Positions 8,195 to 15,697 of a stretch of DNA of 64,000 nucleotides are shown piece after piece. Under the pieces are notes generated by a model, which was not told the DNA's origin, did not search any database, and saw only the letters and a program-made list of their open reading frames with translations. Origin of the DNA: Aldehydirespirator sp965220345. GTDB taxonomy: Bacteria > Actinomycetota > Acidimicrobiia > Acidimicrobiales > Aldehydirespiratoraceae. The translations under genes and the position numbers were made by a program. Position 1 is the stretch's first letter. The number at the start of each line of letters is the position of its first letter. Where the stretch lies: positions 1,736,001-1,800,000 of the forward strand of contig OZ244822.1 in NCBI GenBank assembly GCA_965220345.1, given 5' to 3'.

Positions 8195-8728
8195 GTGATG
8201 ACGGGCGGCGACGAAGTTGAATCAGGTCGCATAGACGGGCGTGAGTTCCGGCGGGTGCTGGGTCATTATCCGACAGGCGTGACCGTAGTTACTGCTGCCT
8301 GCCCAGAAGGTCCCGAGGGGCTTACCATCGGCTCGTTCACCAGTGTGTCGCTGGATCCGCCGCTGGTTTCGTTTTGTGCAGGACACGACTCTGACTCTTG
8401 GAAGAAAATGCGACATGTGGACAGTTTCTGTGTGAACGTTCTTAGCGATCAACAAGCCGATCTGTCCAGCGCATTCGCCGGAGGAAGCGATGACCGTTTT
8501 GCTGGGGTTAGCACCCGAGCGGAAGCCACTGGGGCTCCAGTGATCGCAGGCTGTCTGGCTTGGATTGATTGCCGGCTCAAGGCAATTCATGCAGAAGGTG
8601 ACCACGACATCGTGATCGGTGAAGTAGCAGCGTTGGGTACCGCCACAGGAAGCGATGCTGTGTCACCCGGCCCGCTGGTGTTCGTGAAGGGCGGCTACGG
8701 CCAGGTGACACCATTGGCGGAGTTGTAG
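8195..8728 (+). CDS. flavin reductase family protein (FMN-binding)
   Basis: 177 aa with the split-barrel flavin-binding pattern: FRRVLGHYPTGVTVVTA near residue 19, TIGSFTSVSLDPPLVSFC, SFCVNVLSDQQ, and the C-terminal GPLVFVKGGYG. Members supply reduced FMN to two-component monooxygenases or act as stand-alone flavin reductases. No monooxygenase component lies next to it, so the partner is unknown. The start is a GTG without Shine-Dalgarno, directly after a -10 box, followed by an ATG in frame. The next gene starts 15 bases downstream. Confidence 0.9.
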   Translation: MMTGGDEVESGRIDGREFRRVLGHYPTGVTVVTAACPEGPEGLTIGSFTSVSLDPPLVSFCAGHDSDSWKKMRHVDSFCVNVLSDQQADLSSAFAGGSDDRFAGVSTRAEATGAPVIAGCLAWIDCRLKAIHAEGDHDIVIGEVAALGTATGSDAVSPGPLVFVKGGYGQVTPLAEL

Positions 8729-8743
8729 AGGGTGGTGTCGTAG

Positions 8744-9262
8744 ATGGCCATCTACGCCTTGGGCGACGAAGCGCCACGCATCGACCCGACGGCCTACGTT
8801 CATCCTGATGCTGTGGTGATCGGCAACGTCGAAGTTGGTCCTGAGTCTTCGGTGTGGCCTTATGCGGTGCTGCGAGGCGACGACGGCTGGATCCGCATAG
8901 GCGCTCGCAGCAATGTCCAAGATGCTGCGGTGATTCACTGCGCGCCCGAACTTCCCACCATTGTTGGTGAGAACTGCACCATCGGTCATTTGGCTCATCT
9001 GGAGGGCTGCACAGTCAACGACGGCTCGCTTATTGGTGTGGGTGCTGTGGTGATCCACCGAGCCGTGATCGGGCCGAACGCTCTGGTGGGTGCCAACGCC
9101 ATGGTGACTGCCGACACTGTGGTGCCGCCGGGAGCTATGGCGCTGGGCACTCCAGCCCGCATCCGCGAAGGCGTGCTGGGTGAGGGACACAATCGGGACA
9201 ACGCGGAGCTGTATGTGGCGCGCGGTCATCGCTATCGCGCCGAAATGCGCCGCATCGATTGA
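8744..9262 (+). CDS. gamma-class carbonic anhydrase family protein
   Basis: 172 aa of left-handed beta-helix hexapeptide repeats, from AYVHPDAVVIGNVEVGPESS onward, with the family segment VWPYAVLRGDDG and a histidine-rich metal region (VIHCAPE, CTIGHLAHLEGC). These match YrdA/PaaY-type gamma carbonic anhydrase-like trimers; three histidines for zinc or iron can be seen, but activity in this family varies. It starts 15 bases after the flavin reductase stop, so the two are probably co-transcribed. sufB follows 51 bases downstream with its own Shine-Dalgarno. Confidence 0.88.
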   Translation: MAIYALGDEAPRIDPTAYVHPDAVVIGNVEVGPESSVWPYAVLRGDDGWIRIGARSNVQDAAVIHCAPELPTIVGENCTIGHLAHLEGCTVNDGSLIGVGAVVIHRAVIGPNALVGANAMVTADTVVPPGAMALGTPARIREGVLGEGHNRDNAELYVARGHRYRAEMRRID

Positions 9263-9313
9263 TGGACATCGACTGATAGATTTGAACTCGTCGCCCACAC
9301 AGGAGCCCTAAAC

Positions 9314-11155
9314 ATGACCACAGCGGATATCGGTGTCGATCTCAGTCGCTATCAGTTGGGCTGGAGCGACGAGGAGGATTACGTCTTCAAGCCCAAGAAG
9401 GGCCTCAACATTGACATCATCAGTGAGATGTCGTGGCTCAAAGGTGAGCCCCAGTGGATGCTCGACTTCCGCCTCAAGTCGCATCGCCGCTTTGAGCGTC
9501 GCCCGCGTCCAGCCTGGGGCGGTGACACCACCGGCATCAACTTCGACGACATTTACTACTACATCAAGCCCACCGAAACGCTCGCCAACGACTGGGACAT
9601 GGTGCCCGAGTCAATCAAAAACACTTATGAGCGTCTCGGTATTCCCGAAGCTGAGCGCAAATACCTCGCTGGTGTGACCGCCCAGTATGAAAGCGAGGTT
9701 GTGTATCACCGCAACCGTGAAGACCTTGAAGCTCTGGGCGTGTTGTTCTGCGACATGGACACCGCGCTGCGTGAGTATCCAGAGCTGGTCAAACGCTATT
9801 TCGGCACAGTAATCCCGCCGAACGACAACAAGTTCTCGGCGTTGAACTCGGCTGTGTGGTCAGGAGGATCGTTTATCTACGTGCCGCCGGGGGTGGAGGT
9901 TGAAGCGCCGCTTCAGGCTTATTTCCGCATCAACGCCGAGAATATGGGGCAGTTCGAGCGCACCCTGATCATCGCTGATGAGGGTTCAAAGGTGCATTAC
10001 ATCGAAGGCTGCTCGGCACCTACTTATTCCACCGACTCGCTGCATTCAGCGGTGGTGGAGATCGTGGTTGGCCGCTCGGCTCGGGTGACGTATACCACCA
10101 TCCAGAACTGGTCAGACAACGTCTACAACCTTGTCACCAAGCGCGCCCGGGTCGAAGCCGAAGGCCACATGGAATGGATCGACGGCAACATTGGCTGCTT
10201 GGCTGAAGGCTCGCGGGTGACCACTCCGGGTGGTACCAAGCCGATTGAGCTAGTCATGCCCGGCGATGAGGTGCTTTCCTACGATGAGGCTGCCGGTTCA
10301 CTGTGCTGGCGCCGGGTTACAGCCAAGCGCTACTCCGGCGAGCAGTCGGTTAGAGACGTGCGGCAAGGCTCGCGTCGGCTGCGGGTGACCGACAACCATC
10401 CCTTCTACTCCTACGTTCATGGTGGACTGGGTTATGTGCGGGCAGACAAACTCCACAAGGCGATCGTCCCTGTCGAGAGTGCTAACACTGACGATCCTCT
10501 TGGCATCAATTTTACTGCTGGCGTTGAGGTGCGTGATGTTAATGTGAGTTCCGAGACCGAGGTTGTGCCCACTTGGGACATCGAAGTCGAAGGCACCGGC
10601 AACTTTGTGTCGGAAGGTTTCATCGTTCACAACTCGAGGCTCACGATGAAGTATCCGGCGGTGGTGATGGTGGGCCCCAAAGCTTCCGGCGAGGTGCTGT
10701 CGGTGGCTTACGGTGGGCCGGGTCAGCATCAAGACACTGGTGCCAAGATGACCCATGCCGCGCCTGAGACCACCTCCAAGATCGTGTCGAAGTCAATCTC
10801 CTCAGGCGGTGGACGCACCTCATACCGGGGCTTGGTGCGTGTCGAGGATGATGCCCACGGCTGCAAGAGCCATGTGCAATGCGACGCGCTGATCCTTGAC
10901 GGCGACTCGGTCTCTGACACTTATCCCTATATGGAGGTCGGCTCTGGTGATGCCGTGATCGGCCATGAGGCCACCGTGTCGAAAGTGGCCGATGATCAGT
11001 TGTTTTATTTGCAGAGTCGCGGCCTCACCGAAGAGCAGGCCATGGGCTTGATAGTTAACGGCTTTATCGAGCCTGTTACGCGCACTCTGCCGATGGAGTA
11101 TGCAGTGGAGTGGAGCCGCCTGATCGAGTTGCAAATGGAAGGCAGCGTCGGCTAA
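9314..11155 (+). CDS. sufB: Fe-S cluster assembly protein SufB containing a mini-intein
   Basis: 613 aa as translated. Without the internal insert of 146 residues the protein is 467 aa, the normal SufB length. The N-extein carries YESEVVYHRNREDLEALGV and SGGSFIYVPPGVEVEAPLQ; the C-extein carries the conserved SRLTMKYPAV, GGRTSYRGLV and the C-terminal GFIEPV segment. SufB is the scaffold of the SufBCD complex that builds Fe-S clusters in the cytoplasm. The start ATG has AGGAG 9 bases upstream. The rest of the suf genes lie 9.7 kb downstream, beyond an accessory island, so sufB is now transcriptionally separated from sufD and sufC. A functional SufB requires the intein to splice. Confidence 0.96.
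   Translation: MTTADIGVDLSRYQLGWSDEEDYVFKPKKGLNIDIISEMSWLKGEPQWMLDFRLKSHRRFERRPRPAWGGDTTGINFDDIYYYIKPTETLANDWDMVPESIKNTYERLGIPEAERKYLAGVTAQYESEVVYHRNREDLEALGVLFCDMDTALREYPELVKRYFGTVIPPNDNKFSALNSAVWSGGSFIYVPPGVEVEAPLQAYFRINAENMGQFERTLIIADEGSKVHYIEGCSAPTYSTDSLHSAVVEIVVGRSARVTYTTIQNWSDNVYNLVTKRARVEAEGHMEWIDGNIGCLAEGSRVTTPGGTKPIELVMPGDEVLSYDEAAGSLCWRRVTAKRYSGEQSVRDVRQGSRRLRVTDNHPFYSYVHGGLGYVRADKLHKAIVPVESANTDDPLGINFTAGVEVRDVNVSSETEVVPTWDIEVEGTGNFVSEGFIVHNSRLTMKYPAVVMVGPKASGEVLSVAYGGPGQHQDTGAKMTHAAPETTSKIVSKSISSGGGRTSYRGLVRVEDDAHGCKSHVQCDALILDGDSVSDTYPYMEVGSGDAVIGHEATVSKVADDQLFYLQSRGLTEEQAMGLIVNGFIEPVTRTLPMEYAVEWSRLIELQMEGSVG
10196..10633 (+). mobile_element. mini-intein in SufB (no homing endonuclease)
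   Basis: A 146-residue in-frame insertion between the glycine of WIDGNIG and the serine of SRLTMKYP. It has the full set of splicing residues: Cys1 (CLAEGSRV), the block B Thr and His in VTDNHPF (residues 65 and 68), a block F TWDIEVEG, the terminal His-Asn (FIVHN) and Ser as the first C-extein residue. No room exists for a LAGLIDADG or HNH endonuclease, so it is a natural mini-intein near the lower size limit. Inteins in SufB are known from mycobacteria; whether the insertion site is the same was not checked. Confidence 0.9.
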
Positions 11156-11176
11156 CCCCAATCTGGACATGCGTTG

Positions 11177-11207
11177 TGATAATCATTCACGCCCTGAATG
11201 ATTATCA
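11177..11207. promoter_or_regulatory. 13-bp perfect palindrome over the -10 region of a DUF4143 ATPase
   Basis: Left arm 11177-11189 (TGATAATCATTCA), 5-base loop, right arm 11195-11207, perfect match. The right arm contains TATCAT (11203-11208), which ends 7 bases before ATG 11216, so the palindrome overlaps a leaderless promoter. It starts 22 bases after the sufB stop. Likely an operator for autoregulation; a terminator role for sufB is possible but there is no U-tract. A degenerate copy lies at 13103-13135. Confidence 0.65.
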
Positions 11208-11215
11208 TTGAGGCT

Positions 11216-12445
11216 ATGAATGAAATGCTGCGACTTCGGCTTGTCGCTACCAGCCTCGCAGAGCATCTCAGGGTGATGCCTGCTGTGGTGGTGACAGGGG
11301 CTCGCCAGACAGGCAAGAGCACGCTGGTTAGCGAGTTGATGCCTAGTGCCAGAGACCGTCGCTATGTGTCGCTTGATGATCTAGATGCCGCTGAAGTGGC
11401 TCAGCGTGACCCCGATGTGCTGGTTGGGGGACGGCAGCCGGTGATCCTTGATGAGGTGCAGCGCGAGCCGCAGTTGCTTGTGGCGGTGAAGCGAGCCATT
11501 GACCGTCAGCGCATCCCAGGGCAGTTCCTCCTCACTGGTTCGGCCAACCTGTTGCTGATGCGTCAGGTATCGGAATCACTAGCTGGACGAGCCAGTTATC
11601 TGACGCTGTGGCCCATGACACGCCGTGAACTGTTGGGCCACGGCTGTTGCGGTGCTTGGGACATGCTCCTCGCCACGGCCAGCGATCATTGGCTCGACGA
11701 GCTGTCGGCAGTGCCAGCAGTTCCTGAAGATTGGCGGAGGTTCGCTCAAGTCGGCGGTATGCCAACACCAGCGCTGCACCTTGACGATGCCAGCCATCGT
11801 GCGATCTGGTTCGATGGGTATGTGCGCACATATTTGGAGCGCGACCTGCAAAGCCTGTCATCGGTAGCAGCGCTGCCCGACTTCCGCCGTTTGATGCGCG
11901 CAGCATGTTTGAGGCTCGGTCAGATCGTCAACCAGACAGCGCTAGGCCGTGACATAGGAATACCCCAGCCGACCGTGAACCGTTATCTCAACCTGTTGGA
12001 GACATCGCACCTGCTGGTGCGTGTGCCTGCCTTCTCGCCTAACCGCACGAAGCGGCTCATCAGGTCGCCCAAGCTTTATTGGGGCGATGTCGGCGTTGCG
12101 TTTCACCTCTCTGGTCAGGATGAGCCATCAGGAGCACATCTTGAGAACATCGTGTTGACAGACTTGCTGGCGTGGCGTGATGCCCGCAGCGAGCGAGCCG
12201 AGATACTCCATTGGCGCACCACCTCTGGTGAGGAGGTTGACTTCGTGATTGAGGCCAGCGACCGCCTGTTGCCCGTTGAGGTGAAAGCAACCATGCGCCC
12301 TCGGTTGCGCGACACTTCTCATCTGCGGGCGTTCCGCACCGAATACGGTGTCCGGGCTTTGCCGGGGCTGCTATTGCACGGCGGTGATGTCATCGAATGG
12401 CTTGCCCCCGATGTGCTGGCCGCTCCTTGGTGGCGAGTCCTGTAG
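11216..12445 (+). CDS. AAA-family ATPase with DUF4143 domain
   Basis: About 409 aa. The N-terminal AAA module has Walker A TGARQTGKSTLV and Walker B PVILDEVQ, then LLTGSANLLLMR (sensor region). The C-terminal DUF4143 part has YVRTYLERDL and an LLVRVPAFS winged-helix-like segment, and ends in a nuclease-like core around EEVDFVIE and LPVEVKAT, a D..E-x-K pattern. Genes of this type are common in bacterial accessory regions; their biological role is poorly known. The ATG at 11216 is preferred over 11198 because the decayed duplicate at 13.1 kb keeps this ATG and because a -10 box ends 7 bases before it. The toxin-antitoxin pair follows immediately. Confidence 0.88.
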   Translation: MNEMLRLRLVATSLAEHLRVMPAVVVTGARQTGKSTLVSELMPSARDRRYVSLDDLDAAEVAQRDPDVLVGGRQPVILDEVQREPQLLVAVKRAIDRQRIPGQFLLTGSANLLLMRQVSESLAGRASYLTLWPMTRRELLGHGCCGAWDMLLATASDHWLDELSAVPAVPEDWRRFAQVGGMPTPALHLDDASHRAIWFDGYVRTYLERDLQSLSSVAALPDFRRLMRAACLRLGQIVNQTALGRDIGIPQPTVNRYLNLLETSHLLVRVPAFSPNRTKRLIRSPKLYWGDVGVAFHLSGQDEPSGAHLENIVLTDLLAWRDARSERAEILHWRTTSGEEVDFVIEASDRLLPVEVKATMRPRLRDTSHLRAFRTEYGVRALPGLLLHGGDVIEWLAPDVLAAPWWRVL

Positions 12446-12474
12446 AACCCCGAAGCTAAGTCACTACTAACCGG

Positions 12475-12480
12475 TATAAT
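12475..12480 (+). promoter_or_regulatory. TATAAT promoter of the toxin-antitoxin operon, leaderless
   Basis: A perfect TATAAT ends 6 bases before the antitoxin ATG at 12487, so the transcript likely starts at the ATG. Imperfect two-fold symmetry across 12469-12492 (AACC at one end, GGTT at the other) suits autoregulation by the antitoxin. This lies just after the ATPase stop, so the pair has its own promoter. Confidence 0.6.
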
Positions 12481-12486
12481 GACCAT

Positions 12487-12729
12487 ATGGTTAGACAAGT
12501 GACCGCCACGGAAACTAAGGCGCGCATTCTGGCTCTGCTTGATGAGGTGAGCGCAGGCGACGAGATTGAGATAACCAAGCATGGCCGCACTGTGGCCCGG
12601 CTTGTTCCTGCGTCTGGGCCACACGCCTTGAAAGGACTCATGGCCGGGATAGCCCGAAGCGTTGATGATGACGAACAACTCTATTCAACTGACACAAATT
12701 GGAATATGACTAACGGTGCTCCTAGCTGA
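12487..12729 (+). CDS. Phd/YefM-type antitoxin
   Basis: 80 aa. The N-terminal half has the Phd/YefM pattern (VTATETKARILALLDEV, then EIEITKHGRTVARLVPA), which forms a DNA-binding dimer; the C-terminal tail ending in DTNWNMTNGAPS would wrap the toxin. It overlaps the PIN toxin by 14 bases, the usual layout for translational coupling. It should repress its own promoter (TATAAT at 12475). The 3' end of this gene is repeated, decayed, at about 14.91-14.97 kb. Confidence 0.88.
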   Translation: MVRQVTATETKARILALLDEVSAGDEIEITKHGRTVARLVPASGPHALKGLMAGIARSVDDDEQLYSTDTNWNMTNGAPS

Positions 12730-13105
12730 CACGCATGTTCTGCAGTGGTGGTCAGCAGAGCCTGAGAGACTCAGCAACGCAGCCCTAGTTGCGCTGGAGA
12801 AAGCCGACGAGCTGGCAGTTGCCGCCATTACCTGGTACGAACTTGGCTGGCTAGCCCATCACGGACGCATCACGGTAAGCCTCCCGATTGATACCTGGAT
12901 CACTGGCCTGGCTCGGTCGGTCCGCACAGTGGCGCTCACTGCGAAGATAGCCGCAACTGCTGTGACACTTCCTCGCACGTTTCCGTCTGATCCAGCAGAT
13001 CGGCTGATCTACGCCACCGCCATCGAAAATGGCTGTCCTATGGTTACCAAGGACGAAAGCATTAGGGCTTATAGCGGGACACCGTTTGCTACAACGATCT
13101 GGTGA
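12716..13105 (+). CDS. PIN-domain toxin (VapC-like ribonuclease)
   Basis: 129 aa PIN domain. The metal-binding acids are visible: Asp in LLADTHVLQWW near residue 5, Glu in ITWYELGWLA near residue 42, Asp in SDPADRLIYATA near residue 94 and Asp in VTKDESIRAY near residue 112. Such toxins cleave specific RNAs and are held inactive by the antitoxin. It starts at a GTG inside the antitoxin gene. Its stop codon is the first base group of a decayed duplicate of the upstream unit, so the module appears to have been duplicated in tandem. Confidence 0.9.
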   Translation: MLLADTHVLQWWSAEPERLSNAALVALEKADELAVAAITWYELGWLAHHGRITVSLPIDTWITGLARSVRTVALTAKIAATAVTLPRTFPSDPADRLIYATAIENGCPMVTKDESIRAYSGTPFATTIW

Positions 13106-13205
13106 TGATTATTCGTAGCATGACTGATTATCACCCAGGCTATGGATGAACGCTGCGCCCACGGCTTATCGTTAGCAGCCTCTCAGAACATCTCGGGGTG
13201 ATGCC
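13103..13205 (+). pseudogene. 5' relic of a second DUF4143 ATPase copy
   Basis: This stretch aligns with 11177-11280 over about 100 bases at roughly three quarters identity by eye: the degenerate palindrome (TGATGATTATTC ... GATTATCAC), then CAGGCTATGGATGAA matching the ATPase start, and CATCTCGGGGTGATGCC matching its codons 14-22. One base is missing near codon 4, so the frame reaches a stop at once. The alignment ends at about 13205, close to the stop of the minus-strand gene at 13221. Confidence 0.75.
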
Positions 13206-13220
13206 GCAGTTATGAAGTGT

Positions 13221-14801
13221 TCAGGCGTTTTCGGTCTCGAAACGTTTGATGTTGCGCTCTGCGCTGCTGAATTCCACGCCCACTAGGTGGATCGGCTCGC
13301 CGCTGGAGCGGTAACGGTCGGCGTAGCGACGCTGCTTGAGCTGCGCCAAAGCGGTGCCTGGCCCCGCCTGCTCAATGACTTTGAACTCGAATATGTAGAC
13401 ATGTCCACTGGAGCGCACCGCCATGTCAAGACGGCCGAGGCTGGTGCTCTCCTCAACGGTGACATCAAGGCCGAGTGCTGCGAAATATGAGTAGAAAACG
13501 CTGGCGTAGTAGCCCTCGTAGCTAGCTATCTCGTTGTTGGTGTGCCACTGGTGCGGTATTGATGCGAAGATAGAATGGAAAAGTCCTTCAAGTCCCGCGA
13601 TGTCGTTTGTTTCAAGCAGCCGGTAGAGATTGGACTGGTTACGACCAATATGAGCTGGATCTGGATGCAGGCGTCTCAGCAAGTGCTCGTTAAGGCTTAG
13701 ACGCACCTCCAAGTTTGGGTAGGTCAGCTTGTAGCTCTTGCGGGCACCTGCTGAGACCTCCTCAACGATGGTGAGGTAACCGGTCTGGAACAGCAGCGCC
13801 TCGGTAGCTATGTCGTCAACATCGAATGCTGATAGCAGATCCTCACTTGTCACAGTCTGTTCGAGCGACGCAGACGGCATCCTTCGCTGTAAGAGGGTCT
13901 CGATTAGGAAAGAGGGTGAGCCGGTCTCGAACCACCAAGCACCGAACTCACGTCTATCCAGCAGCATCAGCACACCAAAAGGGTTGTACAGGCGCTCGTT
14001 GCCAGCCCAGCGGTAGCCGTTGTACCAAAGCCGGACCGCCTCGGTGTCAAGACCTTCGAGTTCTGGAGCGAACACCGTGTCGAGGTCGTTTTGCGTATAT
14101 CCGCAGATAGTGCCGTAACGCGGGTCAAGGGTGATGTCGTTGAGATTGTTGAGGCCCGAAAACAGGCTGACTTTTGAGAACTTGGTCACTCCTGCCAAGA
14201 AGCTGAAACGTATGTGAGAGTCGGCTTCTTTGATTGCCGCATAAAACCCACGAAGAAAGTCACGGTTCTTGCGGGCCGTGTCGCTCGCTGCGGGGTCATG
14301 ATCGGCACTGTCTGCCTTAGTGACCAAAGCATCAAGGATGGGGCGGTCGTATTCGTCAACGAGTACTGCCACCCGTTGTCCCGTCTTGCTGTGCAGTTCT
14401 CTGAGCACGGATCTCAGGTGTCCGGCAGGGGTTTCTGCTTGCACGTCAAGTTGATTGTCTCGCTCAACTGCGACAAGTTGCTCCGAGATGCTGGCAGCTA
14501 ACTGTGAAGGGTCGCTGAAGCTGCCGCTACCGAAACTGAGACGCAGCACAGGGTGCTGCACTGACCAGTCCCAGTGCTCATGCACAGCCAGACCACGAAA
14601 AAGCGGCTCGTTGCCTTCGAACAGTTCTTTCATTGTGTCGATCAGCAGGCTCTTGCCGAAGCGCCTAGGCCGCGACAAGAAGTAGTGCGAGCCTGCCTGG
14701 ATCAACTGAAAGATGTCGGCGGTCTTGTCAACGTAGTAGCAGTCGTCCTCGCGGATCTTGCGAAAGGTTTGAATGCCTAGCGGCAGCCGGTGCTTGTGCA
14801 T
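13221..14801 (-). CDS. AAA-ATPase-like / PD-(D/E)XK nuclease superfamily protein (DUF1703 type)
   Basis: About 526 aa. The N-terminal AAA-ATPase-like domain begins LPLGIQTFRKIREDDCYYVDKT and has FLSRPRRFGKSLLIDTM (Walker A variant) and VAVLVDEYDRPILDAL (Walker B). The middle helical part includes WYNGYRWAG. The C-terminal PD-(D/E)XK module has LGRLDMAVRSSGHVYIFEFK, giving D..E-x-K. These proteins are widespread in accessory regions and of unclear function, possibly defence or selfish DNA. It lies on the opposite strand between two relics of a duplicated ATPase-toxin-antitoxin unit, as if inserted into it. ATG 14801 is preferred over the TTG 9 bases upstream. Confidence 0.88.
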   Translation of the reverse strand: MHKHRLPLGIQTFRKIREDDCYYVDKTADIFQLIQAGSHYFLSRPRRFGKSLLIDTMKELFEGNEPLFRGLAVHEHWDWSVQHPVLRLSFGSGSFSDPSQLAASISEQLVAVERDNQLDVQAETPAGHLRSVLRELHSKTGQRVAVLVDEYDRPILDALVTKADSADHDPAASDTARKNRDFLRGFYAAIKEADSHIRFSFLAGVTKFSKVSLFSGLNNLNDITLDPRYGTICGYTQNDLDTVFAPELEGLDTEAVRLWYNGYRWAGNERLYNPFGVLMLLDRREFGAWWFETGSPSFLIETLLQRRMPSASLEQTVTSEDLLSAFDVDDIATEALLFQTGYLTIVEEVSAGARKSYKLTYPNLEVRLSLNEHLLRRLHPDPAHIGRNQSNLYRLLETNDIAGLEGLFHSIFASIPHQWHTNNEIASYEGYYASVFYSYFAALGLDVTVEESTSLGRLDMAVRSSGHVYIFEFKVIEQAGPGTALAQLKQRRYADRYRSSGEPIHLVGVEFSSAERNIKRFETENA

Positions 14802-14869
14802 CTCTCTCAATCTAAACCGGTCGCGCTCCGCGAAGGCAGCGGACGCGACGCTCAGAAGATCACACGCTG

Positions 14870-14973
14870 GCTGCTTCTTGGTGGCGGGTCCTGTAGAAGC
14901 CCGAAACGATGATGATGATGAGCAACTCTATTCGACTGACACAAATTGGGAATATGACTAACCGTGCTCATAT
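14870..14973 (+). pseudogene. 3' relic of the second ATPase-antitoxin copy
   Basis: 14870-14904 matches the last codons of the DUF4143 ATPase (12413-12455: CTTGGTGGCG, GTCCTGTAGAA, CCCGAA). It then jumps without a gap to sequence matching the antitoxin 3' end and toxin start (12655-12722: GATGATGA, CAACTCTATTC, ACTGACACAAATTGG, AATATGACTAAC, GTGCTC). The junction falls at a CCCGAA word that occurs at both places in the intact copy, as expected for a deletion between short direct repeats. One extra G follows the TTGG. No coding capacity remains. Confidence 0.75.
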
Positions 14974-15502
14974 TTAAGGGATGCTGACACGAGAGCTGAG
15001 ACGCTCAAGAGATGCTCTCGCTGCAGCTAAGTTGACGGTGTAAGCCTCATCTGACAGGTCGCTGAGATCCGCAGTGAAGCGAAGCCAGCGCAAGAAACCC
15101 GAACGGAAGGTCGGCAGCCACTCCAAATCGGAGGGCGGCTCATGCGAAGAGGGAGCCACTCCTCTAGAAAAGCAGCGATCCGCGGCGGTGTCCAGCGGAG
15201 CGGGTCGGAGTCCCAGCAGGCTGTAACGAAAGCAATCAGCGAGCGAATCAGGTGATAGCGGCAGTAATCGTTCTCGCCGTAGCCGAGCGGACGAGAAAAT
15301 GGATGGACGAAGCCCATTTTTCTACCTCGTTGAGATCGGACATGTGCGGCCACTCCTTGGCGGCATAGCGCGCATCTCCCATGAGCAGATCTAACTGGAA
15401 TTCGGTTTCGCCCCTGAAAGAGGATGAGTCTAGCAGTCGATGTCGCTCGTCGGGAGGGTGCCTCGGGCGTGACACGCCCTGAGGTTCTTTCGCGACTGAC
15501 AT
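14974..15502 (-). pseudogene. hypothetical gene broken by two single-base frameshifts
   Basis: Three overlapping frames on the minus strand join into one plausible protein of about 175 aa. Frame 1 starts at ATG 15502 (MSVAKEPQGVSRPRHPPDER) and runs to NEVEK; restoring one A in the A5 tract near 15315 moves into MGFVHPFSRPLGYGENDYC and FVTACWDSDPLRWTPPRIAA; restoring one C in the CCC near 15160 moves into SSHEPPSDLEWLPTFRSGF, ending RLSSRVSIP. Both breaks lie in homopolymers, so real decay and assembly error are both possible. I do not recognise the family. The 187-aa open frame 15027-15590 is only partly genuine. Confidence 0.5.
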
Positions 15503-15697
15503 GGTGTTCGCCCTGTCGCTTCTTGCGTTTCCCTTTCGTAGTGTCTCCTGTGCCTCGGAGTACCCTATTCACGAGCTGTGCAACGTTCAAGAATTAATGT
15601 TCAAGAAATTGATGAGTCATCAAACCGTTGATGATGAGGTTTGCGGAGGTAACAGAATCTCAGTGCAAGACAGGTTCAGGCATTAATTGACTGGTGT

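Noticed and set aside
14820..14849. GC-rich imperfect hairpin upstream of the AAA/PD-(D/E)XK gene as an integron attC or transposon end
   Set aside because: One bulged inverted repeat only, with no matching second end, integrase or target duplication.
15027..15590. 187-codon minus-strand frame as a gene
   Set aside because: Only its middle third looks like protein; the flanking parts are better explained by adjacent frames of the same broken gene.
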